A stretch of DNA of 64,000 nt from Tubiluchus corallicola (taxonomy: Eukaryota > Priapulida > Priapulimorpha > Priapulimorphida > Tubiluchidae), in the NCBI GenBank assembly GCA_030141605.1, contig JAQGDQ010000138.1, forward strand, positions 62,001 to 126,000, read 5' to 3'. The translations under genes and the position numbers were made by a program. Below the pieces are notes generated by a model that saw only the letters and a list, made by a program, of their open reading frames with translations, did not search any database and was not told the origin of the DNA. Positions within the stretch are counted from its first letter, which is position 1. The number at the start of each line of letters is the position of its first letter. This document shows, in pieces, positions 11,233-23,765 of the stretch.

Positions 11233-12782
11233 GTGGTCACCTGACTTATGTTTGTATCCTTTGCCCTTTCAGTAACATCTTGCGTGGTGTTTACTTGGTC
11301 TGAAATAATTAATTTACATTCAGGTTTTTTTAATTAAACCAAATGATCTTATTTTTACGATATGCGTTCGTTATTTAGCGGTATCAAGAAGATTCTGTTA
11401 TAATAAGTCATTCTGTTTGATATTAATGTTCCAAAATTCCGTGTTAGTCCTTTTGCCTTTAGTTCACGCAAAATTGGTTTAATTTTTACAGTTCATAATT
11501 CTCTTAACGCATTTCCTATCGTTTTTCCTCTCTTTTTGTTGCCAAACTTGTTAAGGTTTTTTATTCGTTCTTCTGTCTATTAGTCCATCTGTCTACCAGC
11601 TGTTCGTGTATTCAATTTTAATTTTGTTTGATCATTTCTTCTTACACCTCTCCGTCTGTTTGCTTCTGTTCGAGCTGTTTGTTCCTCGTCTTGCTAATAA
11701 GTTATAGCTACTGGACTACTGGGAGTAATAGCAGTAGGTGTGGCACGTGAGCTGATGAGCATAAGAATAATCTGACATGATTATAAATATAATTGTAATT
11801 CTTAATTTCGTGAAGTGTAAAGAAATTGCTAAACACTTTTGCTCAAGTAACTAAATATGCTTCATAAAGCATCGCTAAATCTTCAATGTTAAATTTCAAG
11901 GCCCACATTGCACGTTTAGAATTAATTTTGCTCATTACCAGTCCCTCTTACAGGTATGCAATCTATTCCGCTAGGTTAAACCAGCTTATGCGTTATCTGA
12001 CACGGTCTATACATCTTGGCAACACTTCGACAAGGCCTCAGGTATCTGCATGCGTGACGTCAGAAGGTGGATCTAATCACACAAAAAGATGCAAAATAAA
12101 TTTGATGTCATCCTCTGCATACCAAAAGGAACAAAAATGATTAACACATCGCCGACCTCTTCGTGGCTAATGTTGTGAAAGTTTCCTGAACCGGCCACAT
12201 TGTGTAAGGAATTCACTTAGCTTTATTAACGACTTGCACAGCCGGTAACCTTAGAAGTGCCCTTACCGCAGGTATCTCACGAAAAAGAGCAGGTGGGATT
12301 TCGGGGTTTTGTAAGATCGTTGAACTGGAAATCGGTTAGAAGCACTGACTTTTAAAACTTGAACTGGCGACATCTTCTCAAGGCAATACAATAAGTCTTA
12401 TTGTGCCCTACCCTCTGCGAGAATCAACAGATACAGAAAGAAGCTTACTTTGAAGGGAATATTCCACAGGAAGTGGAAAACAGTCCAATTAAAAGGTTGA
12501 TGACAACGTGGTAACTAATGTCCAATATTATTCAGTGATATGACCGTGAAGTCTCCTCGCATGACTACCAGTTAGACCAATTGCTCAAGCTAGCGATTTC
12601 GGATATTTATAGACTAAACTAAGCTAAACTAAATGAAATCACTAAGAAATAATATCCCTGGAAGATACTTGTTAAAAGCCACAGCCATTACAAACTTAAA
12701 TTTAGCCTATAAAATGTCCAAACTTAGCAGCAAAATAGTTGCTGTAAGGCGTGTACGTCGCACAAATTGACCAAAATTAAGT

Positions 12783-12786
<4 letters not shown>
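11233..12786. other. upstream region of the TMEM221-like gene; no other gene seen
   Basis: The first few hundred bases should hold the 5' UTR and promoter of the minus-strand gene starting at 11232; I see no convincing TATA box. An ACTAA/GCTAA short-tandem run at about 12612-12640 resembles a LINE tail, without a recognisable body in front of it. Confidence 0.4.

Positions 12787-12867
<81 letters not shown>
12787..12867. repeat. (CT)n microsatellite, ~80 bp
   Basis: Nearly pure CT run with one TTT interruption. Long polypyrimidine with mirror symmetry, able to form a triplex. Confidence 0.95.
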
Positions 12868-14342
12868 CTTCCGATTCTGTGTTCCGTTTTTTCTTTGTCC
12901 TCTCCAGTTATTTCCCTTTTTTCTGTCTCAAGTTCCTAATTTGTTGAATCCACATTCCACGAAGTACTCGTGTAAATATTGATTTTAATGCCAATGCTAC
13001 GAACAACCACAAATGACCGTGAGTTTCGCTTTAGAAACTGGAATTAATATTAACCACTAATCTCTAACATCAACTCAAACTTTTTTCTCACAATTCAAAC
13101 TGTTTCCAGACTAACAACACAGTTTTAGTCTGCAAAGAAGAGTTGTGCACACGAATGGTTGATCTTGTGTTAAAGCTCGTTGTGCATTTCTAAAAATGAT
13201 GTGGGTCTATTGGGCACAACACCGTTCTAAAGCCAACTTTTGTGTGATGTATACGGCTCCAGAAAGTGTGCTAAGCCATCTTTAGGCACGCTGATTTATG
13301 ACTTGTCAGTTGTCTGATCACAATACATTTTCCGCGTATGAAATCTCATTGAAACTTTTAAATAAAGCCATGGAAGAAGTATTAATTGGCAACAAATTAA
13401 TTTCACGAAAAGAGGCGTTACAAGTTGCAATTAACTAGAAAGTACTTCTTTTCTAATTTTAAATCAAATGCAGTTTGCACATTAATTAACCATTCAGTGA
13501 ATTCACGTACTTTCACTAGAACACACTTATCAAAGCTAGCGAGAGTTAACGGAAGCTATTAAGCATTCTGGGACGTTGGCCAAGTAAGAAACAGAGGCGG
13601 CAAACCCTAATAGGCCTAATGCATGACTCCTTGTGGAACTGAATTTTTTCGTCCCTGATCACAACGGTTTTATCGCTTGTAAAGTTTTTGATTATTTAAT
13701 AGTAAAAGTTACAATAAAAGTTTTATTTGGGCTTATATAATGTAGCTGCAGCTGATGCGATCATGTAATTATGACCTGAGGCAATTAACATTACGTGACT
13801 GTTCTTTTTTTTGACGTTTTGCTGTGGGCCCACCAGGTGCAAACAGATGTTAACGCCGATTTAAAAAAGCCTAAAAGGGCTTAAACAATACCAACCTGTC
13901 CCTCGAGGGATGCGTAGTTATAGTAACACAATTTTCGCGAACCATCCTACATAACGCCTATACTTGTACTGACCTTGCAGAAAGCGTGTACAGAAGAACA
14001 ACAACAACGTATGCTCCATTTCTTACTACACATGCCGCACGATTAAAATTGTTATAAGTGTTGTGCAAAACTAAGAAAACTTGACAAGTTGTGAAAAGGA
14101 TAAATGTTCACACGTCTATGTCAAGTTGTCCTTAACATATTTTGAAGTTCTTTTTAACAGATTTTCTATTCAAAAAGCACAAAACACGTTCAGTTTACAC
14201 TTCTAAACTTTCTTTCTCTTCTGGAACAAGAGTATAAAGCAGTTGTTGATTGATCAGAAATCATATTTGAAAAATTAATGAAAGTGTGTGAATCTGCAAA
14301 AGTGTTACAACGTTATACACTGGTTGGAGGTTTATTTTAAAC
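12868..14342. other. gene-free stretch
   Basis: AT-rich sequence with stops in all frames; nothing recognised. Confidence 0.5.
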
Positions 14343-14450
14343 ACATCATCGTTATCGTCGGCATCATCGTCACTTCCTCATCCATCATAATCATTATCAT
14401 TGTCGTCGTCATCTCATCATCATCATCATATCATCACCATCATCATTTAT
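14343..14450. repeat. CAT/ATC-type triplet repeat
   Basis: Imperfect array of CAT, CGT and TAT triplets over about 105 bases, of the same composition as the arrays bordering the GPCR duplication at 22.4, 25.4 and 27.6 kb. Confidence 0.85.
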
Positions 14451-15260
14451 TTTAGTGTCGTCATTAACAACAACAGCAAGATAGATGGATTAATGCTACA
14501 AATCAATTTTTAATATATAGCATTTAAAGATTTAAAGATCAGGAAGTTCAAAGAAATCAGTGAACAATCGGGTTAATAAATAATAATCATAATAATTAGC
14601 AATGCTTTTTGTTTATTCTGCTTTAATGAATAGTTACATATAATTATAATAATATATTTTAGATATAATGATCATGCAGAAGCATTAAAGTTAGTTTCAC
14701 GAACATCAACGTAACGTTTTGTTTACAGTTCTATTTTTACAGCTATCATTAGTATTAGCATGTGTATAGAAACAACGTTTTAACAATTTATGGAAAAACC
14801 AACATTGGGTTTTCTTCTGACTACTAATTACTTTTTTAATAATTCAATGCAGTTTTCACAGCAACACTTGGCTGTGTAAAAATTGGTTGTCTAAAAAGCT
14901 GTAGTTTATATGTTTTAGGGAAGTAACAAAAATAACTTCGAAAAGCGGCATTCATACATGAAGGTAAAAGAATTTTAAATCACTAAAGAACTGAAAAAAG
15001 TTTTAATGGAAAGCATTTATCGAGTAAATTCGATTACAAAGGGTGGACTAGATTGGTTTCATTTGCTGAGAAAATAACGACGAGAAAAAACAATGGAAGA
15101 CACGTTGCAAGTAGAGAACCAAGGTATGCGAGAGCAGGCCGTGAAAAGTACTTGAAAAGTAGAAGACGCATTCTTGGTCATGATAATTGATCTACTAGTC
15201 AGAAGACACATGCTGAAATAATCACGAGAACTACAGCATTTTCACAGTATTTCATTATTT

Positions 15261-15990
15261 TGACAATGGATTTCGTTTTTCTGCAATGCATTTCAGAAGA
15301 TAAACGATGGATTTCGTTTTTCTACAATATATTTCAAAAGATAGACGATGAATTCTATTTTTCTACAAATAATAGTAAAATGGAAACAATTAATTCTCTT
15401 AGTTTCCTAATGTTGACAATGATATTTAAAGATTGTTCTTTACGAAGTTGCAAGTAAAGTGGCATGTAGGGGACCTCTATGACACTGCACAACTGCCCAT
15501 CGAGAGTTCGAGCTATCATATTCTCGCATACAGTAATATTTGAAATTTTGAAAGATGTTTTTGTTGTTGTTGTTGCTGTTGTTGTTGATGACGATGATGT
15601 CATTGGTGGTGGTGGTTATGGCGGCAGCTGTGGTTGTGTTGATAATTTTGAAAGTAATAATAAGGGAACCATAGAGGAACCACTTTTGAAATTTGGTGTG
15701 TTCTTGTATATACATACACTATACTCTCATTACACACATACACACACACACTCATGTAAATCCAGCAGGAGTACGTTCATATCAAGATACATTATCGTAT
15801 TAAAATTAAATACAGTGTCAGAAAGCGAAATGCATCTTTTAAAATACAATGTAGAAAATAAAATTGTAAAACAAAATAGAAAGTACATTGAAGAAAAATA
15901 AAATCCATTGAGAAAATTTTGAAATACATTGTAGAAAAATGAAATCCATTGACAAAGTTTTGAAATACATTGTAGAAAAATGAAATACAT
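15261..15990. mobile_element. foldback-type element with 41-bp subterminal repeats
   Basis: The left arm (15261-15372) has three units of 41 bases, with ATGGATTTCG-type starts at 15266, 15307 and 15348, each followed by TTTTTCTACAAT and TTTCAAAAG. The right arm (about 15838-15990) carries the same unit in inverse orientation, at least three times, again with 41-base period (GAAATACATTGTAGAAAAAT at 15921 and 15962). About 465 bases lie between the arms. Inverted arrays of short direct repeats are the architecture of foldback (FB) transposons. No transposase is encoded, and I could not define target-site duplications. Confidence 0.65.
15555..15645. repeat. TTG/GAT/GGT triplet repeat
   Basis: Run of TTG, GAT and GGT triplets in the centre of the foldback element. 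The open frames it creates on both strands are low-complexity artefacts. Confidence 0.8.
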
Positions 15991-18229
15991 TCTCTACGTC
16001 AGTAAATTAATAGTGCATCTTTAAGAATACTGTGCAAAAACGTGTAGAATGATCAAAAACGACCTGCAACTTTCTGCAAATCTCTGTAATGTTAGTGCTA
16101 AGCGACTGCTTCTGAACTAAACCTACTTCGATATCGGGCCATCTAGTGCGACGCGTGTCGTGAGGTAATTTAACTCATTTTAGTATTTCTTTTGCATACA
16201 ACTTTACATTATAGAGTACGTCGTGCTCAGGTGGCTACTGTTAAATACTGGAACTCGCGAACACCATATAAATCTATCCAAAAATGGCTACGTATAGCAC
16301 GCCTTGGTCTAATTATGTAAATTATTTTGCAGCAAGAAATTACTCGTAACACATAGCATAAGTTCAATAAATTATGTAATATATGATGAATATATTGTAT
16401 ATATTGAAACTATGCAGTGTCAAACTTGAAATCGTATGTATGTCTTGTTTGTTTTCTTGTATTGTATGTATTTTTGACACTAATAAATGTGTAAATATAT
16501 TATGCAGTATGCATATTGGTTCACATACATCTGCTGTCACAACTCTTTGCAACTGTCGAATGTATTATTATTACAACTTATATTATACGTTTCATTCACT
16601 GGTTTAATTAGTTTCACTTTTGTGCATATGTTATCGCTATCATCTACATGCGTATATATATGTATTTTTCCTTTCACTTACTTTCAACTGTAGTATTGCA
16701 TCGCTTTATATTTTCCTTTCTAATCACATGTTCCTGATTCTAATATTAACTTCGTTTCACCATTATCAGTTATTGCAACTTTTTTAATTGATTCTAGAAC
16801 GATTGTAGTCAGCAAAATAACTAAAATTTGCATAATAATAGCGTTTCATATGATACTTCAATATCATGGTTTTTATGACATACCTGTTAATATGTGTTGT
16901 AATATTTTTCTGTTACTGCGTAAAATAAAATGAACTGTATGACCTGTAAGTGATATGTAAAATCATTTTTCTACTGAATTACTAACGAATTATACGGCGC
17001 TGTGAGCTGATGTAAGACATGCAGTCTTCTAAAAAAATTCATCATCAAGAGTGCTTACCAAATAGAAAATGTCATAATAATTATAATACCTTTTTGGTTA
17101 CCAAGGACAAAGAAACGCCTTAATTGCCATGTTTCTCTTCGTTTCCCAAGAACGGGTGCCTTTTCCTCCAGGTGTCCTTCCTCCGACCACACTCACCATC
17201 ACTCTCAATGAGCCATTTCCACCAAATAACACATTTTCAAAAACTTGGCACAGTTAAGCAAGCCACAAAACCACATTGTGGTTGACCCCGCCAAGCTAAA
17301 CGGGAGGCGTGGCCTAAGCATGAAAGAACTCTATTGAAGTTAAAAATGCTTCATGGTCACAGCTTGCTCAGCTGGGAATTGATGAGAGTGAGAAGGAGAG
17401 AGAGCGAAAATTTCGAACTTGACACGTTTAATCCGATTTTGAAAATCCCTCAATCGGTTGATGATTCAAAATTGTTTGAGTTGAAAAGTGAGAAGTAATA
17501 ATCGATTTCTCCCGAAGATTATTGCTGCCGAAAACACGAAAACAAATTATACGACAAGTTTTAAAAACATTTGCGTTCTAAGTTGTGCCCTTAGGGTTGT
17601 CACGTTGGTGGTTTAATAGCATGTTTCAAGGGCGGGTCTATTCGTTTACATTCAAACCTATAGAAATCACTGCTTCCAGACTTCAGTGCAATAAACAATA
17701 TGCTAACAGTTCAGCTAAACAGAAGAATTGGCTGAATATAAACAGTTATAAAATACAACATTACTAGTTTTGGGTCACGTATTGCTGACATGTAATATAA
17801 AACTTTTTTAATTCTGTGGGTCAGTATATGAAACTCCATAAAATTTACAACTCAACGCGCAATAAAATAAATTTTAACATAATAATTATTAAGGGCTTAA
17901 CTCTTCAACAGTTTTAAAATTTGAAATACAAATTAGCAGTAACGATTGTATAAAATCATCAATGTTTAATAACATCATGTTCATTGAATTACTTGTAAAT
18001 TAAACATTAAATCTTTCAACAACTTCGATTGACTATATGTTTCACGATATTATGTATAATCATGTGATATAAACATAACATAATATATAATAATAGACAC
18101 GCTAGTGGCCATGTACTTTAATAACAACCAAAATAGGTTGCTTAGGGATGAATACGATACTTAAATTGATTTTAATTGATTTTTTATTGTTATTGTAGTC
18201 TTTCAGATGCTTAATGTCGTTAGTTAAAG
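15991..18229. other. gene-free stretch
   Basis: No exon recognised on either strand; stops are frequent and no domain is visible in the short open frames near 16.4-16.7 kb. Confidence 0.5.
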
Positions 18230-18640
18230 GACAAGAAAAGGGGTACCTGAAGTACGTTTCAGAAAACATTTATATTACTTTATAGCATTTTTATGCACAT
18301 ATCGTACTATTGAAAGGATTTTTTGTTTGTCTTCATTTTAAATCTCCCGCAATACTGTTCCGAATTCGCCATTACATAACGTCAGTTCGCAAACGTAAAT
18401 CACAGGAAAAAAACAATGTTAAATTATGTTCCAAAAAACTTTCCATGCAAATCTATATTACTTAGCTTATCGCTTACCTGCTGGAAAAACTTATGTAACT
18501 GGAAAAGAAAATTTTTAATTATTTATAATGTTTTACCAATTAATAAAATGTCACTGACTCACCCTCCAGGGTACACCACTCATTTACCAAAAACGTTTTT
18601 TTAATCTTATTGACAAGATACAGTAATTTAAAATTTTACT
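18230..18640 (+). repeat. dispersed repeat family R1, copy 1
   Basis: About 410 bases that recur at 63593-64000 in the same orientation. Shared blocks include ACAAGAAAAGGGG, CATTTTAAATCTCCCGCAAT, CAAATCTATATTACTTAGC, CTTACCTGCTGGAAA and TTGACAAGATACAGTAATTT. No coding capacity or terminal repeats were found; the second copy runs off the window, so the 3' limit is unknown. Confidence 0.8.
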
Positions 18641-20989
18641 CAGTTAGTGTCATGTGCGCTACGAATGCTCTGATTATTTTTTCAAAGTTTGCAAAATGTT
18701 ATCAAAACTTGTTTCAAATGACCTGTCGTCAAAATCGCTGCGTCTAACGGTCATCGCTTGAGCTTAAATTTATATGTTTTATACAGCGCGACTGCCGATG
18801 TATGTAAAAAGGCAGTATGACATAAAGTCTCAAGACCAACTTTTTAAGCTTTATGTTTATGAAGGGTTTTCTTGTGCTTTAAGTTATGCAACCCTACAAG
18901 ATAGCATCGTCTTAGTTTATTGAATTTGAAATTTAAAAAAGGGTTTTAAGATTGGTTCTCTGTTTTTCTAAACTTTTTTATTGTTTTACCAGGTGAAAAA
19001 TTGGTTTGTTTTCGTTGTACCTAAGCGCAACTTTAAAACCTGGTGTACAGTACCTGATTTTAGCAAAAGTCAAGTAAAGTACGCCATAGAGTTCCACGAT
19101 TGTTTTTGGTACTGCATTTTTAGATTTTAATTTCAATTTACAAAATGCAAAAAAACAATTTTTAGTTTTTTATATTTTCTCAAGTGATACAAGTTATGTT
19201 TGTGAATTACGGTGATAGGCATTCTAGGCAAAATTGCCCTTATTAATATATGGATAATAAATGCACTAAAATTATTTTTTGGAAACACATTCTAGTGAAA
19301 CTCCCTGTATAACCACATGTGCATTCTTTGCGCATTCTTTGTGGATTAGCATTTTTGACTGAAACGAAGATGAAAGGACTTCATACGAGCCATCTTTTCA
19401 TAGTAGAAAAGTAAAGTTTGGGAATAGACTAGCGCTCCCCATCTTTTCACAGCTCGGAGAAAGATGGTTTATAACACGTTAGTAGCTGAACTTGCAAATT
19501 TTTTCAGGTTTCAGGGATTTTTTATAAATGCAACATGCTGATTAAAAAATTGATAATTTATGAAACACATTATTTGCACTATTTGTATGGCCAAAAAATG
19601 TTAAGCGTGTTTTAAGCCGTTAGAACATTTTGCGTAAGTAGTTGCAAATTTTGTTATAAAAGCAGCGCAATGTTTTATTTTTTATGTCGATGCCTACAAC
19701 AGAATATATATATATATTCTGTACGTGTGTGTGTGTGCGCGCGCGCGTGTATGTGTGTATTCGTCACCTTGCAAGTACAAGTCGAAAATGCTAAAATATA
19801 GCACTAAATTCAAGGCACTAGATCCGCCATGTTTAAGGCATCCTCGCGACATCCGAAACGCTTATTTTGAGAGGAAATGGCGACCTTGCCAGGCTTGCCT
19901 ATATCCATTTATCAATTTAACTAAGCTTGCAAATCCTACTGTGTTTTCTTTATATAGAGGGGTTGTAACCTAGCTCTGCGATATGATGATCAGTATATAC
20001 TTGTCTACAAATGACTACTAATTGGTTATGGCCATATTAGAGGTTCTACAAACTATGTAGTCTTGTAGACCCGTATTGTAATACTGTCAAGGTTTAAAGT
20101 TATGAACATACTCCTATCAGAGTTTTTAGGCCCCTTGCGTAAGCTTCTACAGTTTTCTGGCACGATAAACACCATTTAATTCAGATCGCCAGTCTGATTA
20201 AGAACGAAGTCTTCGCTTCTAATAGTAAGTATCTTTTGAAGCCTTTGAAGCATCATCATCCATGTTTTTAATTTTAGGAAGTAACTGGGAACTAAACTTA
20301 ACCCGTTCGTTGTATTGCGTTAAAGGGCTGTCTGGAACGCTACTAAAAGTATAAAATAGTAGAAGATATTGGTTCATGAATAGTTTTAATGATAACAAAT
20401 GAGTGAGAAAAATATTTGTGTTGTTCCCTCCACATAGACGTGTAGCATGTCGTCCCTGAAACTTACATTGTTCCTTCAACGTCTTGTACCGTCTTTTCTG
20501 ACTGAGGGATGATGCACGTTTTCTCACGTATTATTTCGTGACTTCCACACTACGAACAGAAAAGTTGAAAATTTCTCGAAACGTAATTTCTAATGTTGAA
20601 AGGTATTATTTGTTGTTACCCCCGGCCATAATTACTGGGTGTCACATGACAACTGAATCTATTAATAAGTCATGCAAAGAAATTCTCACACGGGTGAAAA
20701 TATAATACTATGCTGCTGGCTCACTGCCGTTCCATCTAGAATGAACACAGTTGAAGTGGTTTTGAATTGATTTATTGTGACCTAAGCTGAACTCACAGAG
20801 ACGGCTGTGTCGTTTCATGCGAATTTACACCGGTTTTATTCAGTGTTGAATTTAGGTAACGCGAGGCCCTAAGTGTCAGGCGATGCTTGCCTCTCTTGTA
20901 AACTAACCACGACCGCTCGCCATAATAAAAGGAGATGTCTGCACAAAATAGTTTGATAGTACTGTCACTAATATCTTTAATGGCTAATT
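18641..20989. other. gene-free stretch
   Basis: No supported gene. A minus-strand open frame of 102 codons at 20219-20527 contains an internal GTAAGT and TTTTAG, but the two halves do not join in frame and resemble nothing I know. Confidence 0.4.
19703..19765. repeat. (TA)n then (GT)n(GC)n alternating purine-pyrimidine tract
   Basis: TATATATATA, then GTGTGTGTGTG, GCGCGCGCGCG and GTGTATGTGTGT with little interruption. Such alternation favours left-handed Z-DNA under negative supercoiling. Confidence 0.85.
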
Positions 20990-21720
20990 AGCGATCATAA
21001 TGTAAAAGCAAAGTTACGCCAGTGAACATTCTTGACTCTACCAAAAACGGTGGTAAGATTTTCTTTTCTGACAGCTTTTGTTTCGCATTTACATATAAGA
21101 ATGATTTTCAAAATAATTAATAATATGTACTAAGTACAGTTAAGTGTGACATTAACAACGAAATCGGACTTCTAACATTTTGACCTGTGACCCGTAGGTC
21201 AAGGGTCAAGTAATCTTGGATGAATGTACACCATTTAATTTGTCTCGCCGAGACCTTGCGCGTAATTTTCTACAGAATACTAAAATCGGAGCTTCTTACT
21301 TTTGATCTGTAGCTACTCAGCTCGCTTCAGTACCTTTCTTTTGATGTACATGTATTACAAACTACTGTCTTTCGACACTGGGCGCATTTGTCTCCCCGAC
21401 CAACCAAATTTCGTTTTTTGCCCCTCGCGGGGTCAGAAAGATTGACTAATCTTGGCAACTTTGGCGTAGTTTATCCATTCCGTTCGTCTTATCGAGACCT
21501 TTCATTTAGTACACTACGACCCTACTGTTGCTCGACTCTGGAAGCATTTTTTCCAATGCCCCCCCCGTTTTTCGATGTTTGCTTTCTAGTGAGGACAGTC
21601 ATTCCATGCATTGTATTACAACCCAACATTTGATACACCATAAATAAGTCACTGTTACTCGACATTGGAATCATTTTTATCCCAAACACCCCTCCTGGCG
21701 GAAAAATTTCCCTACGCACA
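20990..21720. repeat. dispersed repeat family R2, copy 1
   Basis: Similar, in direct orientation, to 62890-63330. Shared blocks: AGTGAAC near the start, ATGATTTTCAAAATAATTAA, TTTTGACCyGTGACCC, ATACTAAAATyGGAGCTT and ACCTTTCATTTrrTA with GAAGCATT and a run of C. The last block occurs a second time within this copy, at about 21620-21700 (CATTTGATACACCATAA, TCACTGTTACTC). It has diverged more than R1 and carries no gene. Confidence 0.65.
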
Positions 21721-22427
21721 CGGCACAAGCTTTCGACCCACCTAGCAAATACCAAGAATTGTAGCTGTAGCTCAAACATTATAGGAGGAGATTCAGAGTA
21801 CTGTATAGGAAGAGAAATCCGCTCACTGAGTTCCGTGACCTTTGCGTTGCGAGTTATTACAGAAACAATAAGATACAAATAAATAAATAAAAATAATAAA
21901 AAAACGGGGTAAATAAAAAAATTGCTCTTAAGCCAAATTTTAAAAACTTTTGCTCACAACGGATAAGTAAATTGTGGGAAATTTTGAACTTGATTTTAAT
22001 ACCTAAAATAAGCCCAGGGAACCCATTTTAGCCCTAAATTATAGGAGAAATATGGGAAAAGGTTGTTATACGCGCAAATCTTACAAAATGCGTTTACAGC
22101 TCTTAAAAAACTCACGTTTTTTAGTCTGTTATTTATTGCACTGACGGCATTGTATGATTTATTGCGTGACATTAACGGATCAAAAATTTTGATGTTGCTG
22201 TTGACACCATGGTTGTTATAGCAGGTGATAGCGTTAGCGATGTTTGGTGCAGTATTTTTTTTACTTTCAGTGGTTATCCTGTTTCCCCTCCTTGTCGTCA
22301 TTGTCACTCTCGCATTTGCTGCTACTTTCATCATTATCACTGTTTTTTACGCAGACATTACACACATTTTATTACCTGCTGGACAATGAAGGTATCATTG
22401 CAAAAAATTATAACTACTCTTAACAGT

Positions 22428-22640
22428 TATCATGTTACTATTAGTCGTTATCATCATTGGAGTAATCCTTATCTTTATCGGTATCATATTCATCATCGTT
22501 GTCATCATCATTGTTGCCGTTGCTATCGTCATTATTATTAGCGTCAGTGTTACCATCAACGTTGCCATCATTATCATCATTATCCTATACAGTACCGTCT
22601 TTATCATTATCATCGCCATCATTATGATCAGTATCATGTA
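22428..22640. repeat. ATC/ATT triplet array at left border of the GPCR duplication
   Basis: About 210 bases of imperfect ATC, ATT and GTC triplets. Open frames on both strands here are repeat artefacts. Immediately to the right begins sequence that is repeated downstream of the second array at 25383. Confidence 0.85.
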
Positions 22641-23765
22641 ATAGAGTTAGAGCTACTCAAACACTGTAAGATGATATAAGTCACAACAGAGGAGCTTCAC
22701 ATTATAATAGTAATGGCGCAACCTTTGGAAGACAACATCCCGAGATGCCCACATATAAAATCCTCTTACTATTTACATAATCAGAAAGCTACTAAAGAGT
22801 GATATTAAGTTTATTCACTGTGGTATTTATGCATCATTGTGGTAAACATCAAAGTGCGATGTTCGTATTTGAGTTTGTTCAACGCACCGTTAATATAGTG
22901 AGTTTTCCACATTTCCGTAATGACCTGAACCTAACATTTACTTGAAAACAACAATTTTCAGCGATTTTCCGTGGGTTATCACTGAATCGACCGGTGAGCT
23001 GTTTGCTATCTGGAATAGAACTACAAAGGTGGGAACGAACAATTTACAGATTAATGACATTCCAGGAGAATCAGCTGGTTAAAAATCATCGACAGGTAAC
23101 GGTCTATATTCGTCACACGCAATTTAATATCAGCGGTACAAATATTTATTACAGGTTGGCAAACACAGACGTTTTTATTGAAATTTGAAGTGCAGTCTAT
23201 AGTTCCTGCTCTGCTCGTTATTCTTCAAGAAGCCATTTCTAAAAACATTGACAAAACACAAGATTATAGTTTGAATATTGTTACTTTGTTGCCAAGGATT
23301 GTTGAACAAGTGTTGTGCGTGACAGTGATATTTTTATCAAAAATATTTAAGCCCTAGTTACATACCTATTAAAGCCCGAGCGCAGATATTTTATAGCAAA
23401 ATGAGGTAAATATTGTTGCCTCTTTCTGCCTGCTTCGAGGAAGAGGTCCTAAGCAAAAAGGATCTTCCTTTTGTTAAAGTTGAAATTAGTTAAGAGTATT
23501 TAACTTGAAAACTTAAAGCAGTGCTGAATGATTATGTTTGCCTAAAGGCAACTGATCAGGCAAGTCCATAAAGCGTAATCCATACATGATTCAACGTCAG
23601 CTAATTAAGCTGCAAATGTCAGTTATACTTGATTTAGTTTTTGACAAACAGAATTATTGGTGTCTTTTATTATTGCAGTAAGTACTATAACATCTTAATA
23701 TTCTACGATCTTTCAGCAAACTAGTACTTTCTAAAGCGATTCTTTGTTTTTTTTTTGTATTAGTG

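Noticed and set aside
14343-14450. CRISPR-like array
   Set aside because: Only triplet microsatellites; no regularly spaced repeat-spacer structure is present in the window.
15355-15990. Several open frames of 80-140 codons
   Set aside because: They are translations of the foldback arms and the TTG/GGT simple repeat and occur on both strands.
20219-20527. 102-codon minus-strand open frame as a gene
   Set aside because: Contains GTAAGT and TTTTAG as if spliced, but the halves do not join in frame; no homology recognised.
22209-22641. Overlapping open frames on both strands
   Set aside because: Products of the ATC triplet array; composition is only Ile, Val, Met or His, Arg, Tyr.
23763-23765. 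GTG start for GPCR copy 1
   Set aside because: A eukaryotic receptor should start at the adjacent ATG (23766), which aligns with the ATG of copy 2.
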